From Odiellus spinosus (taxonomy: Eukaryota; Arthropoda; Arachnida; Opiliones; Phalangiidae), in the NCBI GenBank assembly GCA_963920705.1, contig OY987238.1:927606-991605 (forward strand): a stretch of DNA of 64,000 bases, written 5' to 3'. Each line of letters opens with the position of its first letter. Positions within the stretch are counted from its first letter, which is position 1. The notes under the pieces are model-generated. The model had not been told where the DNA came from. It did not search any database and was given only the letters and a program-made list of their open reading frames with translations. The position numbers were made by a program, and so were the translations under genes. Positions 38,886-52,280 of this stretch are shown here, one piece after another.

Positions 38886-40288
38886 TACTTGGAAAATTTG
38901 TGAATCTATACTTGGAAAATTTGTGAATCTATACTTGGGAAATTGGTGGATCTATACTTGGGAAATTTGTGAATCTATACTTGGGAAATTTGTGAATCTA
39001 TACGTGGGAAATTTGTGAATCTCTACTTTTGAAATTTGTGAATCTATACTTGGAAAATTTGTGAATCTATACTTGAAAAATTTGTGAATCTATACTTGGA
39101 AAATTTGTGAATCTATTCTTGGGAAATTTGTGAATCTATACTTGGAACATTTGTGAATCTATACTTGGGAAATTTGTCAATCTATACTTGGGAAATTTGT
39201 GGATCTATACTTGGGAAATTTGTGAATCTATACTTCGGAAATTTGTGAATCTATACTTGGGAAATTTGTGAATCTATACTTGGAAGATTTGTGAATCTAT
39301 ATTTGGGAAATTTGTGAATCTATACTTGGAAAATTTGTGAATCTATACTTGGGAAATTGGTGGATCTATACTTGGAAAATTTCTGAATCTATACTTGGGA
39401 AATTGGTGGATCTATACTTGGGAAATTGGTGGATCTATACTTGGAAAATTTGTGAATCTATACTTGGGAAATTGGTGGATCTATACTTGGAAAATTTGTG
39501 AATCTATGCTTGGGAAATTTGTGAATCTATACTTGGGAAATTTGTGAATCTCTACTTGGGAAATTTGTGAATCTATACTTGGAAAATTTGTGAATCTATG
39601 CTTGGGAAATTTGTGAATCTATACTTGGAAAATTTGTGAATCTATACTTGGGAAATTTGTGAATCTATACTTGGAACATTTGTGAATCTATACTTGGGAA
39701 ATTTGTCAGTCTATACTTAGGAAATTTGTGGATCTATACTTGGGAAATTTGTGAATCTATACTTCGGAAATTTGTGAATCTATACTTGGAAAATTTGTGA
39801 ATCTATGCTTGGGAAATTTGTGAATCTATACTTGGAAAATTTGTGAATCTATACTTCGGAAATGTGTGAATCTATTCTTGGGAAATTTGTGAATCTATAC
39901 TTGGGAAATATGTGAATCTATACTTGGGAAATTGGTGGATCTATACTTGAGAAATTGGTGGATCTATGCTTGGGAAATTTGTGAATCTATACTTGGGAAA
40001 TTTGTGAATCTATACTTGGAAAATTTGTGAATCTATACTTGGAAAATTTGTGAATCTATACTTGGAAAATTTGTGAATCTATACTTGGGAAATTTGTGAA
40101 TCTATACTTGGGAAATTTGTGAATCTATACTTGGGAAATTTGTGAATCTATACTTGGAAAATTTGTGAATCTATTCTTGGAAAATTTGTGAATCTATACT
40201 TGGAAAGTTTGTGAATCTATACTTGGAAAATTTGTGAATCTATACTTGGAAAATTTTTGAATATATACTTGGAAAATTTGTGAATCTA

Positions 40289-40309
40289 TACTTGGGAAAT
40301 TGGTGGATA
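40289..40309. repeat. 21-bp unit 8
   Basis: GGATATAC form; 4,572 bases after unit 6, its duplicate. Confidence 0.95.
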
Positions 40310-40999
40310 TACTTGGGAAATTGGTGGATCTATACTTGGGAAATTTGTGAATCTATATTTGGAAAATTTGTGAATCTATACTTGAAAAATTTGTGAATCT
40401 ATACTTGGAAAATTTTTGAATCTATACTTGGAAAATTTGTGAATCTATACTTGGAAAATTTGTGAATCTATACTTGGGAAATTTGTGAATCTATACTTGG
40501 GAAATTTGTGAATCTATACTTGGGAAATTTGTGAATCTATACTTGGAAAATTTGTGAATCTATACTTGGAAAATTTGTGAATCTATACTTGAAAAATTTG
40601 TGAATCTATACTTCGGAAATCTGTCAATCTTTACTTGGGAAATTTGTGAATCTATACTTGGAAAATTTGTGAATCTATATTTGGGAAATTTGTGAATCTA
40701 TACTTGGAAAATTTGTGAATCTATACTTGGGAAATTGGTGGATCTATACTTGGAAAATTTCTGAATCTATACTTGGGAAATTGGTGGATCTATACTTGGG
40801 AAATTGGTGGATCTATACTTGGAAAATTTGTGAATCTATACTTGGGAAATTGGTGGATCTATACTTGGAAAATTTGTGAATCTATGCTTGGGAAATTTGT
40901 GAATCTATACTTGGGAAATTTGTGAATCTCTACTTGGGAAATTTGTGAATCTATACTTGGAAAATTTGTGAATCTATGCTTGGGAAATTTGTGAATCTA

Positions 41000-42837
41000 T
41001 ACTTGGAAAATTTGTGAATCTATACTTGGGAAATTTGTGAATCTATACTTGGAACATTTGTGAATCTATACTTGGGAAATTTGTCAGTCTATACTTAGGA
41101 AATTTGTGGATCTATACTTGGGAAATTTGTGAATCTATACTTCGGAAATTTGTGAATCTATACTTGGAAAATTTGTGAATCTATTTTTGGGAAATTTGTG
41201 AATCTATACTTGGAAAATTTGTGAATCTATACTTGGGAAATTGGTGGATCTATACTTGGGAAATTTGTGAATCTATACTTGGGAAATTTGTGAATCTATA
41301 CGTGGGAAATTTATGAATCTCTACTTTTGAAATTTGTGAATCTATACTTGGAAAATTTGTGAATCTATGCTTGGGAAATTTGTAAATCTATACTTGGAAA
41401 ATTTGTGAATCTATACTTGGAAAATTTGTGAATCTATACTTGGGAAATTTGTGAATCTATACTTGGAAAATTTGTGATTCTATACTTGGAAAATTTGTGA
41501 ATCTATACTTGAAAAATTTGTGAATCTATACTTGGAAAATTTGTGAATCTATACTTGGGAAATTTGTGAATCTATACTTGGAACATTTGTGAATCTATAC
41601 TTGGGAAATTTGTCAATCTATACTTGGGAAATTTGTGGATCTATACTTGGGAAATTTGTGAATCTATACTTCGGAAATTTGTGAATCTATACTTGGGAAA
41701 TTTGTGAATCTATACTTGGAAAATTTGTGAATCTATATTTGGGAAATTTGTGAATCTATACTTGGAAAATTTGTGAATCTATACTTGGGAAATTGGTGGA
41801 TCTATACTTGGGAAATTTGTGAATCTATACTTGGGAAATTTGTGAATCTATACGTGGGAAATTTGTGAATCTCTACTTGGGAAATTTGTGAATCTATACT
41901 TGGAAAATTTGTGAATCTATGCTTGGGAAATTTGTGAATCTATACTTGGAAAATTTGTGAATCTATACTTGGAAAATTTGTGAATCTATACTTCGGAAAT
42001 TTGTGAATCTATACTTGGGAAATTTGTGAATCTATACTTGGGAAATATGTGAATCTATACTTGGGAAATTGGTGGATCTATACTTGAGAAATTGGTGGAT
42101 CTATACTTGGGAAATTTGTGAATCTATACTTCGGAAATTTGTGAATCTATACTTGGAAAATTTGTGAATCTATACTTGGAAAATTTGTGAATCTATACTT
42201 GGAAAATTTGTGAATCTATACTTGGGAAATTTGTGAATCTATACTTGGGAAATTTGTGAATCTATACTTGGAAAATTTGTGAATCTATACTTAGAAAATT
42301 TGTGAATCTATACTTGGAAAATTTGTGAATCTATACTTGGAAAATTTTTGAATATATACGTGGAAAATTTGTGAATCTATACTTGGGAAATTGGTGGATA
42401 TACTTGGGAAATTGGTGGATCTATACTTGGGAAATTTGTGAATCTATATTTGGAAAATTTGTGAATCTATACTTGAAAAATTTGTGAATCTATACTTTTA
42501 AAATTTGTGAATCTATACTTGGAAAATTTGTGAATCTATGCTTGGGAAATTTGTAAATCTATACTTGGAAAATTTGTGAATCTATACTTGGAAAATTTGT
42601 CAATCTATACTTCGGAAATTTGTGAATCTGTACTTGGGAAATTTGTGAATCTATACTTGGGAAATATGTGAATCTATACTTGGGAAATTGGTGGATCTAT
42701 ACTTGGGAAATTGGTGGATCTATACTTGGGAAATTTGTGAATCTATACTTGGGAAATTTGTGAATCTATACTTGGAAAATTTGTGAATCTATACTTGGAA
42801 AATTTGTGAATCTATACTTGAAAAATTTGTGAATCTA
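41000..42837. repeat. 1,838-bp tandem repeat, copy 1
   Basis: 80 units including one 21-base unit (42380-42400). Markers in order: GTCAGTC/TTAGG, TTTTTGGG, K with GTTTATGAATC-like end (G15A giving TTTATGAATC), CTACTTTTG, GTAAATC, GTGATTC, D', TTAGAAAA, TTTTTGAATATATACGTGG, 21-base unit, TACTTTTAAA, GTACTTGGG. Confidence 0.87.
42380..42400. repeat. 21-bp unit 9
   Basis: GGATATAC form in copy 1 of the 1,838-base tandem; preceded by ATATATACGTGG as in unit 7. Confidence 0.95.
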
Positions 42838-44675
42838 TACTTGGAAAATTTGTGAATCTATACTTGGGAAATTTGTGAATCTATACTTGGAACATTTGTG
42901 AATCTATACTTGGGAAATTTGTCAGTCTATACTTAGGAAATTTGTGGATCTATACTTGGGAAATTTGTGAATCTATACTTCGGAAATTTGTGAATCTATA
43001 CTTGGAAAATTTGTGAATCTATTTTTGGGAAATTTGTGAATCTATACTTGGAAAATTTGTGAATCTATACTTGGGAAATTGGTGGATCTATACTTGGGAA
43101 ATTTGTGAATCTATACTTGGGAAATTTGTGAATCTATACGTGGGAAATTTATGAATCTCTACTTTTGAAATTTGTGAATCTATACTTGGAAAATTTGTGA
43201 ATCTATGCTTGGGAAATTTGTAAATCTATACTTGGAAAATTTGTGAATCTATACTTGGAAAATTTGTGAATCTATACTTGGGAAATTTGTGAATCTATAC
43301 TTGGAAAATTTGTGATTCTATACTTGGAAAATTTGTGAATCTATACTTGAAAAATTTGTGAATCTATACTTGGAAAATTTGTGAATCTATACTTGGGAAA
43401 TTTGTGAATCTATACTTGGAACATTTGTGAATCTATACTTGGGAAATTTGTCAATCTATACTTGGGAAATTTGTGGATCTATACTTGGGAAATTTGTGAA
43501 TCTATACTTCGGAAATTTGTGAATCTATACTTGGGAAATTTGTGAATCTATACTTGGAAAATTTGTGAATCTATATTTGGGAAATTTGTGAATCTATACT
43601 TGGAAAATTTGTGAATCTATACTTGGGAAATTGGTGGATCTATACTTGGGAAATTTGTGAATCTATACTTGGGAAATTTGTGAATCTATACGTGGGAAAT
43701 TTGTGAATCTCTACTTGGGAAATTTGTGAATCTATACTTGGAAAATTTGTGAATCTATGCTTGGGAAATTTGTGAATCTATACTTGGAAAATTTGTGAAT
43801 CTATACTTGGAAAATTTGTGAATCTATACTTCGGAAATTTGTGAATCTATACTTGGGAAATTTGTGAATCTATACTTGGGAAATATGTGAATCTATACTT
43901 GGGAAATTGGTGGATCTATACTTGAGAAATTGGTGGATCTATACTTGGGAAATTTGTGAATCTATACTTCGGAAATTTGTGAATCTATACTTGGAAAATT
44001 TGTGAATCTATACTTGGAAAATTTGTGAATCTATACTTGGAAAATTTGTGAATCTATACTTGGGAAATTTGTGAATCTATACTTGGGAAATTTGTGAATC
44101 TATACTTGGAAAATTTGTGAATCTATACTTAGAAAATTTGTGAATCTATACTTGGAAAATTTGTGAATCTATACTTGGAAAATTTTTGAATATATACGTG
44201 GAAAATTTGTGAATCTATACTTGGGAAATTGGTGGATATACTTGGGAAATTGGTGGATCTATACTTGGGAAATTTGTGAATCTATATTTGGAAAATTTGT
44301 GAATCTATACTTGAAAAATTTGTGAATCTATACTTTTAAAATTTGTGAATCTATACTTGGAAAATTTGTGAATCTATGCTTGGGAAATTTGTAAATCTAT
44401 ACTTGGAAAATTTGTGAATCTATACTTGGAAAATTTGTCAATCTATACTTCGGAAATTTGTGAATCTGTACTTGGGAAATTTGTGAATCTATACTTGGGA
44501 AATATGTGAATCTATACTTGGGAAATTGGTGGATCTATACTTGGGAAATTGGTGGATCTATACTTGGGAAATTTGTGAATCTATACTTGGGAAATTTGTG
44601 AATCTATACTTGGAAAATTTGTGAATCTATACTTGGAAAATTTGTGAATCTATACTTGAAAAATTTGTGAATCTA
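42838..44675. repeat. 1,838-bp tandem repeat, copy 2
   Basis: Directly adjacent copy of 41000-42837 with the same marker order; 21-base unit at 44218-44238. A third copy begins (A G M) but has the GTCAATC form of S where the repeat has GTCAGTC, so the tandem ends about 44,745. Confidence 0.87.
44218..44238. repeat. 21-bp unit 10
   Basis: GGATATAC form in copy 2 of the 1,838-base tandem. Confidence 0.95.
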
Positions 44676-46814
44676 TACTTGGAAAATTTGTGAATCTATA
44701 CTTGGGAAATTTGTGAATCTATACTTGGAACATTTGTGAATCTATACTTGGGAAATTTGTCAATCTATACTTGGGAAATTTGTGGATCTATACTTGGGAA
44801 ATTTGTGAATCTATACTTCGGAAATTTGTGAATCTATACTTGGGAAATTTGTGAATCTATACTTGGAAAATTTGTGAATCTATATTTGGGAAATTTGTGA
44901 ATCTATACTTGGAAAATTTGTGAATCTATACTTGGGAAATTGGTGGATCTATACTTGGGAAATTTGTGAATCTATACTTGGGAAATTTGTGAATCTATAC
45001 GTGGGAAATTTGTGAATCTCTACTTGGGAAATTTGTGAATCTATACTTGGAAAATTTGTGAATCTATGCTTGGGAAATTTGTGAATCTATACTTGGAAAA
45101 TTTGTGAATCAATACTTGGAAAATTTGTGAATCTATACTTCGGAAATTTGTGAATCTATACTTGGGAAATTTGTGAATCTATACTTGGGAAATATGTGAA
45201 TCTATACTAGGGAAATTGGTGGATCTATACTTGAGAAATTGGTGGATCTATACTTGGGAAATTTGTGAATCTATACTTCGGAAATTTGTGAATCTATACT
45301 TGGAAAATTTGTGAATCTATACTTGGAAAATTTGTGAATCTATACTTGGAAAATTTGTGAATCTATACTTGGGAAATTTGTGAATCTATACTTGGGAAAT
45401 TTGTGAATCTATACTTGGAAAATTTGTGAATCTATACTTGGAAAATTTGTGAATCTATACTTGGAAAATTTGTGAATCTATACTTGGAAAATTTTTGAAT
45501 ATATACTTGGAAAATTTTTGAATATATACTTGGAAAATTTGTGAATCTATACTTGGGAAATTGGTGGATCTATACTTGGGAAATTTGTGAATCTATATTT
45601 GGAAAATTTGTGAATCTATACTTGAAAAATTTGTGAATCTATACTTTTAAAATTTGTGAATCTATACTTGGAAAATTTGTGAATCTATACTTGGGAAATT
45701 TGTGAATCTATACTTGGAAAATTTGTGATTCTATACTTGGAAAATTTGTGAATCTATACTTGAAAAATTTGTGAATCTATACTTGGAAAATTTGTGAATC
45801 TATACTTGGGAAATTTGTGGATCTATACTTGGGAAATTTGTGAATCTATACTTCGGAAATCTGTGAATCTTTACTTGGGAAATTTGTGAATCTATACTTG
45901 GAAAATTTGTGAATCTATATTTGGGAAATTTGTGAATCTATACTTGGAAAATTTGTGAATCTATACTTGGGAAATTGGTGGATCTATACTTGGAAAATTT
46001 CTGAATCTATACTTGGGAAATTGGTGGATCTATACTTGGGAAATTGGTGGATCTATACTTGGAAAATTTGTGAATCTATACTTGGGAAATTGGTGGATCT
46101 ATACTTGGAAAATTTGTGAATCTATGCTTGGGAAATTTGTGAATCTATACTTGGGAAATTTGTGAATCTCTACTTGGGAAATTTGTGAATCTATACTTGG
46201 AAAATTTGTGAATCTATGCTTGGGAAATTTGTGAATCTATACTTGGAAAATTTGTGAATCTATACTTGGGAAATTTGTGAATCTATACTTGGAACATTTG
46301 TGAATCTATACTTGGGAAATTTGTCAGTCTATACTTAGGAAATTTGTGGATCTATACTTGGGAAATTTGTGAATCTATACTTCGGAAATTTGTGAATCTA
46401 TACTTGGAAAATTTGTGAATCTATTTTTGGGAAATTTGTGAATCTATACTTGGAAAATTTGTGAATCTATACTTGGGAAATTGGTGGATCTATACTTGGG
46501 AAATTTGTGAATCTATACTTGGGAAATTTGTGAATCTATACGTGGGAAATTTATGAATCTCTACTTTTGAAATTTGTGAATCTATACTTGGAAAATTTGT
46601 GAATCTATGCTTGGGAAATTTGTAAATCTATACTTGGAAAATTTGTGAATCTATACTTGGAAAATTTGTCAATCTATACTTCGGAAATTTGTGAATCTGT
46701 ACTTGGGAAATATGTGAATCTATACTTGGGAAATTGGTGGATCTATACTTGGGAAATTGGTGGATCTATACTTGGGAAATTTGTGAATCTATACTTGGGA
46801 AATTTGTGAATCTA
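44676..46814. repeat. Mixed segment with related markers
   Basis: A HOR copy (K about 44,998, D' about 45,230) is followed by a junction in which two TTTTTGAATATATAC units stand in tandem (near 45,490-45,540). The expected 21-base unit is a normal 23-base D here. GTGATTC, TTCGGAAATCTGTG, X, D D and GTCAGTC (46325) then follow. Confidence 0.8.
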
Positions 46815-48123
46815 TACTTGGAAAATTTGTGATTCTATACTTGGAAAATTTGTGAATCTATACTTGAAAAATTTGTGAATCTATACTTGGAAAATTTGTG
46901 AATCTATACTTGGGAAATTTGTGAATCTATACTTGGAACATTTGTGAATCTATACTTGGGAAATTTGTCAATCTATACTTGGGAAATTTGTGGATCTATA
47001 CTTGGGAAATTTGTGAATCTATACTTCGGAAATTTGTGAATCTATACTTGGGAAATTTGTGAATCTATACTTGGAAAATTTGTGAATCTATATTTGGGAA
47101 ATTTGTGAATCTATACTTGGAAAATTTGTGAATCTATACTTGGGAAATTGGTGGATCTATACTTGGGAAATTTGTGAATCTATACTTGGGAAATTTGTGA
47201 ATCTATACGTGGGAAATTTGTGAATCTCTACTTGGGAAATTTGTGAATCTATACTTGGAAAATTTGTGAATCTATGCTTGGGAAATTTGTGAATCTATAC
47301 TTGGAAAATTTGTGAATCTATACTTGGAAAATTTGTGAATCTATACTTCGGAAATTTGTGAATCTATACTTGGGAAATTTGTGAATCTATACTTGGGAAA
47401 TATGTGAATCTATACTTGGGAAATTGGTGGATCTATACTTGAGAAATTGGTGGATCTATACTTGGGAAATTTGTGAATCTATACTTCGGAAATTTGTGAA
47501 TCTATACTTGGAAAATTTGTGAATCTATACTTGGAAAATTTGTGAATCTATACTTGGAAAATTTGTGAATCTATACTTGGGAAATTTGTGAATCTATACT
47601 TGGGAAATTTGTGAATCTATACTTGGAAAATTTGTGAATCTATACTTGGAAAATTTGTGAATCTATACTTGGAAAATTTGTGAATCTATACTTGGAAAAT
47701 TTTTGAATATATACTTGGAAAATTTGTGAATCTATACTTGGGAAATTGGTGGATATACTTGGGAAATTGGTGGATCTATACTTGGGAAATTTGTGAATCT
47801 ATATTTGGAAAATTTGTGAATCTATACTTGAAAAATTTGTGAATCTATACTTTTAAAATTTGTGAATCTATACTTGGAAAATTTGTGAATCTATGCTTGG
47901 GAAATTTGTAAATCTATACTTGGAAAATTTGTGAATCTATACTTGGAAAATTTGTCAATCTATACTTCGGAAATTTGTGAATCTGTACTTGGGAAATTTG
48001 TGAATCTATACTTGGGAAATATGTGAATCTATACTTGGGAAATTGGTGGATCTATACTTGGGAAATTGGTGGATCTATACTTGGGAAATTTGTGAATCTA
48101 TACTTGGGAAATTTGTGAATCTA
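46815..48123. repeat. 1,309-bp tandem repeat, copy 1
   Basis: 57 units including one 21-base unit (47735-47755). Starts at the A unit with GTGATTC. The order is F A G M S E G C G A T A D G G K, G A g A A C G Y D D', then A runs, TTTTTGAATATATAC, 21-base unit, D G TA F, TACTTTTAAA, and a GTAAATC/GTACTTGGG tail. Confidence 0.87.
47735..47755. repeat. 21-bp unit 11
   Basis: GGATATAC form in copy 1 of the 1,309-base tandem. Confidence 0.95.
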
Positions 48124-49432
48124 TACTTGGAAAATTTGTGATTCTATACTTGGAAAATTTGTGAATCTATACTTGAAAAATTTGTGAATCTATACTTGGA
48201 AAATTTGTGAATCTATACTTGGGAAATTTGTGAATCTATACTTGGAACATTTGTGAATCTATACTTGGGAAATTTGTCAATCTATACTTGGGAAATTTGT
48301 GGATCTATACTTGGGAAATTTGTGAATCTATACTTCGGAAATTTGTGAATCTATACTTGGGAAATTTGTGAATCTATACTTGGAAAATTTGTGAATCTAT
48401 ATTTGGGAAATTTGTGAATCTATACTTGGAAAATTTGTGAATCTATACTTGGGAAATTGGTGGATCTATACTTGGGAAATTTGTGAATCTATACTTGGGA
48501 AATTTGTGAATCTATACGTGGGAAATTTGTGAATCTCTACTTGGGAAATTTGTGAATCTATACTTGGAAAATTTGTGAATCTATGCTTGGGAAATTTGTG
48601 AATCTATACTTGGAAAATTTGTGAATCTATACTTGGAAAATTTGTGAATCTATACTTCGGAAATTTGTGAATCTATACTTGGGAAATTTGTGAATCTATA
48701 CTTGGGAAATATGTGAATCTATACTTGGGAAATTGGTGGATCTATACTTGAGAAATTGGTGGATCTATACTTGGGAAATTTGTGAATCTATACTTCGGAA
48801 ATTTGTGAATCTATACTTGGAAAATTTGTGAATCTATACTTGGAAAATTTGTGAATCTATACTTGGAAAATTTGTGAATCTATACTTGGGAAATTTGTGA
48901 ATCTATACTTGGGAAATTTGTGAATCTATACTTGGAAAATTTGTGAATCTATACTTGGAAAATTTGTGAATCTATACTTGGAAAATTTGTGAATCTATAC
49001 TTGGAAAATTTTTGAATATATACTTGGAAAATTTGTGAATCTATACTTGGGAAATTGGTGGATATACTTGGGAAATTGGTGGATCTATACTTGGGAAATT
49101 TGTGAATCTATATTTGGAAAATTTGTGAATCTATACTTGAAAAATTTGTGAATCTATACTTTTAAAATTTGTGAATCTATACTTGGAAAATTTGTGAATC
49201 TATGCTTGGGAAATTTGTAAATCTATACTTGGAAAATTTGTGAATCTATACTTGGAAAATTTGTCAATCTATACTTCGGAAATTTGTGAATCTGTACTTG
49301 GGAAATTTGTGAATCTATACTTGGGAAATATGTGAATCTATACTTGGGAAATTGGTGGATCTATACTTGGGAAATTGGTGGATCTATACTTGGGAAATTT
49401 GTGAATCTATACTTGGGAAATTTGTGAATCTA
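48124..49432. repeat. 1,309-bp tandem repeat, copy 2
   Basis: Adjacent second copy with the same order; 21-base unit at 49044-49064. At 49433 the next unit is an ordinary A followed by S E G C, so a third copy is shortened by loss of F A G M. Confidence 0.87.
49044..49064. repeat. 21-bp unit 12
   Basis: GGATATAC form in copy 2 of the 1,309-base tandem. Confidence 0.95.
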
Positions 49433-50168
49433 TACTTGGAAAATTTGTGAATCTATACTTGGGAAATTTGTCAATCTATACTTGGGAAATTTGTGGATCT
49501 ATACTTGGGAAATTTGTGAATCTATACTTCGGAAATTTGTGAATCTATACTTGGGAAATTTGTGAATCTATACTTGGAAAATTTGTGAATCTATATTTGG
49601 GAAATTTGTGAATCTATACGTGGGAAATTTGTGAATCTCTACTTGGGAAATTTGTGAATCTATACTTGGAAAATTTGTGAATCTATGCTTGGGAAATTTG
49701 TGAATCTATACTTGGAAAATTTGTGAATCAATACTTGGAAAATTTGTGAATCTATACTTCGGAAATTTGTGAATCTATACTTGGGAAATTTGTGAATCTA
49801 TACTTGGGAAATATGTGAATCTATACTTGGGAAATTGGTGGATCTATACTTGAGAAATTGGTGGATCTATACTTGGGAAATTTGTGAATCTATACTTCGG
49901 AAATTTGTGAATCTATACTTGGAAAATTTGTGAATTTATACTTGGAAAATTTGTGAATCTATACTTGGAAAATTTGTGAATCTATACTTGGGAAATTTGT
50001 GAATCTATACTTGGGAAATTTGTGAATCTATACTTGGGAAATTTGTGAATCTATACTTGGAAAATTTGTGAATCTATACTTGGAAAATTTGTGAATCTAT
50101 ACTTGGAAAATTTGTGAATCTATACTTGGAAAATTTTTGAATATATACTTGGAAAATTTGTGAATCTA

Positions 50169-50189
50169 TACTTGGGAAATTGGTGGATA
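50169..50189. repeat. 21-bp unit 13
   Basis: GGATATAC form; 1,125 bases after unit 12. The TA unit usually found two units downstream is absent. Confidence 0.95.
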
Positions 50190-51293
50190 TACTTGGGAAA
50201 TTGGTGGATCTATACTTGGGAAATTTGTGAATCTATACTTGAAAAATTTGTGAATCTATACTTTTAAAATTTGTGAATCTATACTTGGAAAATTTGTGAA
50301 TCTATACTTGGAAAATTTGTGAATCTATACTTGGGAAATTTGTGAATCTATACTTGGGAAATTTGTGAATCTATACTTGGGAAATTTGTGAATCTATACT
50401 TGGAAAATTTGTGAATCTATACTTGGAAAATTTGTGAATCTATACTTGAAAAATTTGTGAATCTATACTTGGAAAATTTGTGAATCTATACTTGGGAAAT
50501 TTGTGGATCTATACTTGGGAATTTTGTGAATCTATACTTCGGAAATCTGTGAATCTTTACTTGGGAAATTTGTGAATCTATACTTGGAAAATTTGTGAAT
50601 CTATATTTGGGAAATTTGTGAATCTATACTTGGAAAATTTGTGAATCTATACTTGGGAAATTGGTGGATCTATACTTTTAAAATTTCTGAATCTATACTT
50701 GGGAAATTGGTGGATCTATACTTGGGAAATTGGTGGATCTATACTTGGAAAATTTGTGAATCTATACTTGGGAAATTGGTGGATCTATACTTGGAAAATT
50801 TGTGAATCTATGCTTGGGAAATTTGTGAATCTATACTTGGGAAATTTGTGAATCTCTACTTGGGAAATTTGTGAATCTATACTTGGAAAATTTGTGAATC
50901 TATGCTTGGGAAATTTGTGAATCTATACTTGGAAAATTTGTGAATCTATACTTGGGAAATTTGTGAATCTATACTTCGGAAATTTGTGAATCTATACTTG
51001 GGAAATTTGTGAATCTATACTTGGGAAATATGTGAATCTATACTTGGGAAATTGGTGGATCTATACTTGAGAAATTGGTGGATCTATACTTGGGAAATTT
51101 GTGAATCTATACTTCGGAAATTTGTGAATCTATACTTGGAAAATTTGTGAATCTATACTTGGAAAATTTGTGAATCTATACTTGGAAAATTTGTGAATCT
51201 ATACTTGGGAAATTTGTGAATCTATACTTGGGAAATTTGTGAATCTATACTTGGAAAATTTTTGAATATATACTTGGAAAATTTGTGAATCTA

Positions 51294-51314
51294 TACTTGG
51301 GAAATTGGTGGATA
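51294..51314. repeat. 21-bp unit 14
   Basis: GGATATAC form; 1,125 bases after unit 13, with TA and F downstream but no TACTTTTAAA. Confidence 0.95.
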
Positions 51315-52280
51315 TACTTGGGAAATTGGTGGATCTATACTTGGGAAATTTGTGAATCTATATTTGGAAAATTTGTGAATCTATACTTGAAAAATTTGTG
51401 AATCTATACTTGGAAAATTTGTGAATCTATACTTGGAAAATTTGTGAATCTATACTTGGAAAATTTGTGAATCTATACTTGGGAAATTTGTGAATCTATA
51501 CTTGGGAAATTTGTGAATCTATACTTGGGAAATTTGTGAATCTATACTTGGAAAATTTGTGAATCTATACTTGGAAAATTTGTGAATCTATACTTGAAAA
51601 ATTTGTGAATCTATACTTGGAAAATTTGTGAATCTATACTTGGGAAATTTGTGGATCTATACTTGGGAAATTTGTGAATCTATACTTCGGAAATCTGTGA
51701 ATCTTTACTTGGGAAATTTGTGAATCTATACTTGGAAAATTTGTGAATCTATATTTGGGAAATTTGTGAATCTATACTTGGAAAATTTGTGAATCTATAC
51801 TTGGGAAATTGGTGGATCTATACTTGGAAAATTTCTGAATCTATACTTGGGAAATTGGTGGATCTATACTTGGGAAATTGTTGTGTCTATACTTGGAAAA
51901 TTTGTGAATCTATACTTGGGAAATTGGTGGATCTATACTTGGAAAATTTGTGAATCTATGCTTGGGAAATTTGTGAATCTATACTTGGGAAATTTGTGAA
52001 TCTCTACTTGGGAAATTTGTGAATCTATACTTGGAAAATTTGTGAATCTATGCTTGGGAAATTTGTGAATCTATACTTGGAAAATTTGTGAATCTATACT
52101 TGGGAAATTTGTGAATCTATACTTGGAACATTTGTGAATCTATACTTGGGAAATTTGTCAGTTTATACTTAGGAAATTTGTGGATCTATACTTGGGAAAT
52201 TTGTGAATCTATACTTCGGAAATTTGTGAATCTATACTTGGAAAATTTTTGAATCTATTTTTGGGAAATTTGTGAATCTA

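Larger units (their letters stand above)
38151..41068. repeat. Large duplication with 4,572-bp offset, copy 2
   Basis: Second copy of 33579-36496. At the positions of the private changes of copy 1 it has the ordinary alleles (CGGAAAT near 38,730, TTGAAAAA near 40,381). The right edge (S with GTCAGTC at 41069) continues into the 1,838-base repeat. Confidence 0.87.
49433..52280. repeat. Segment with two further 21-bp units
   Basis: Contains 21-base units at 50169 and 51294, each 1,125 bases after the previous one. The unit order between them differs, so this is partly a spacing coincidence and not a clean tandem. Includes a TACTTTTAAAATTTCTG unit near 50,676 and a D unit at 51867 with three clustered changes (TTGTTGTGTC). 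GTCAGTTTATACTTAGG at 52159 is a derived form of the GTCAGTC marker. Confidence 0.82.

Noticed and set aside
49044-51314. 1,125-bp tandem repeat suggested by equal spacing of three 21-bp units
   Set aside because: The order of unit alleles between 49064 and 50169 differs clearly from that between 50189 and 51294, so the equal spacing is at least partly coincidence.
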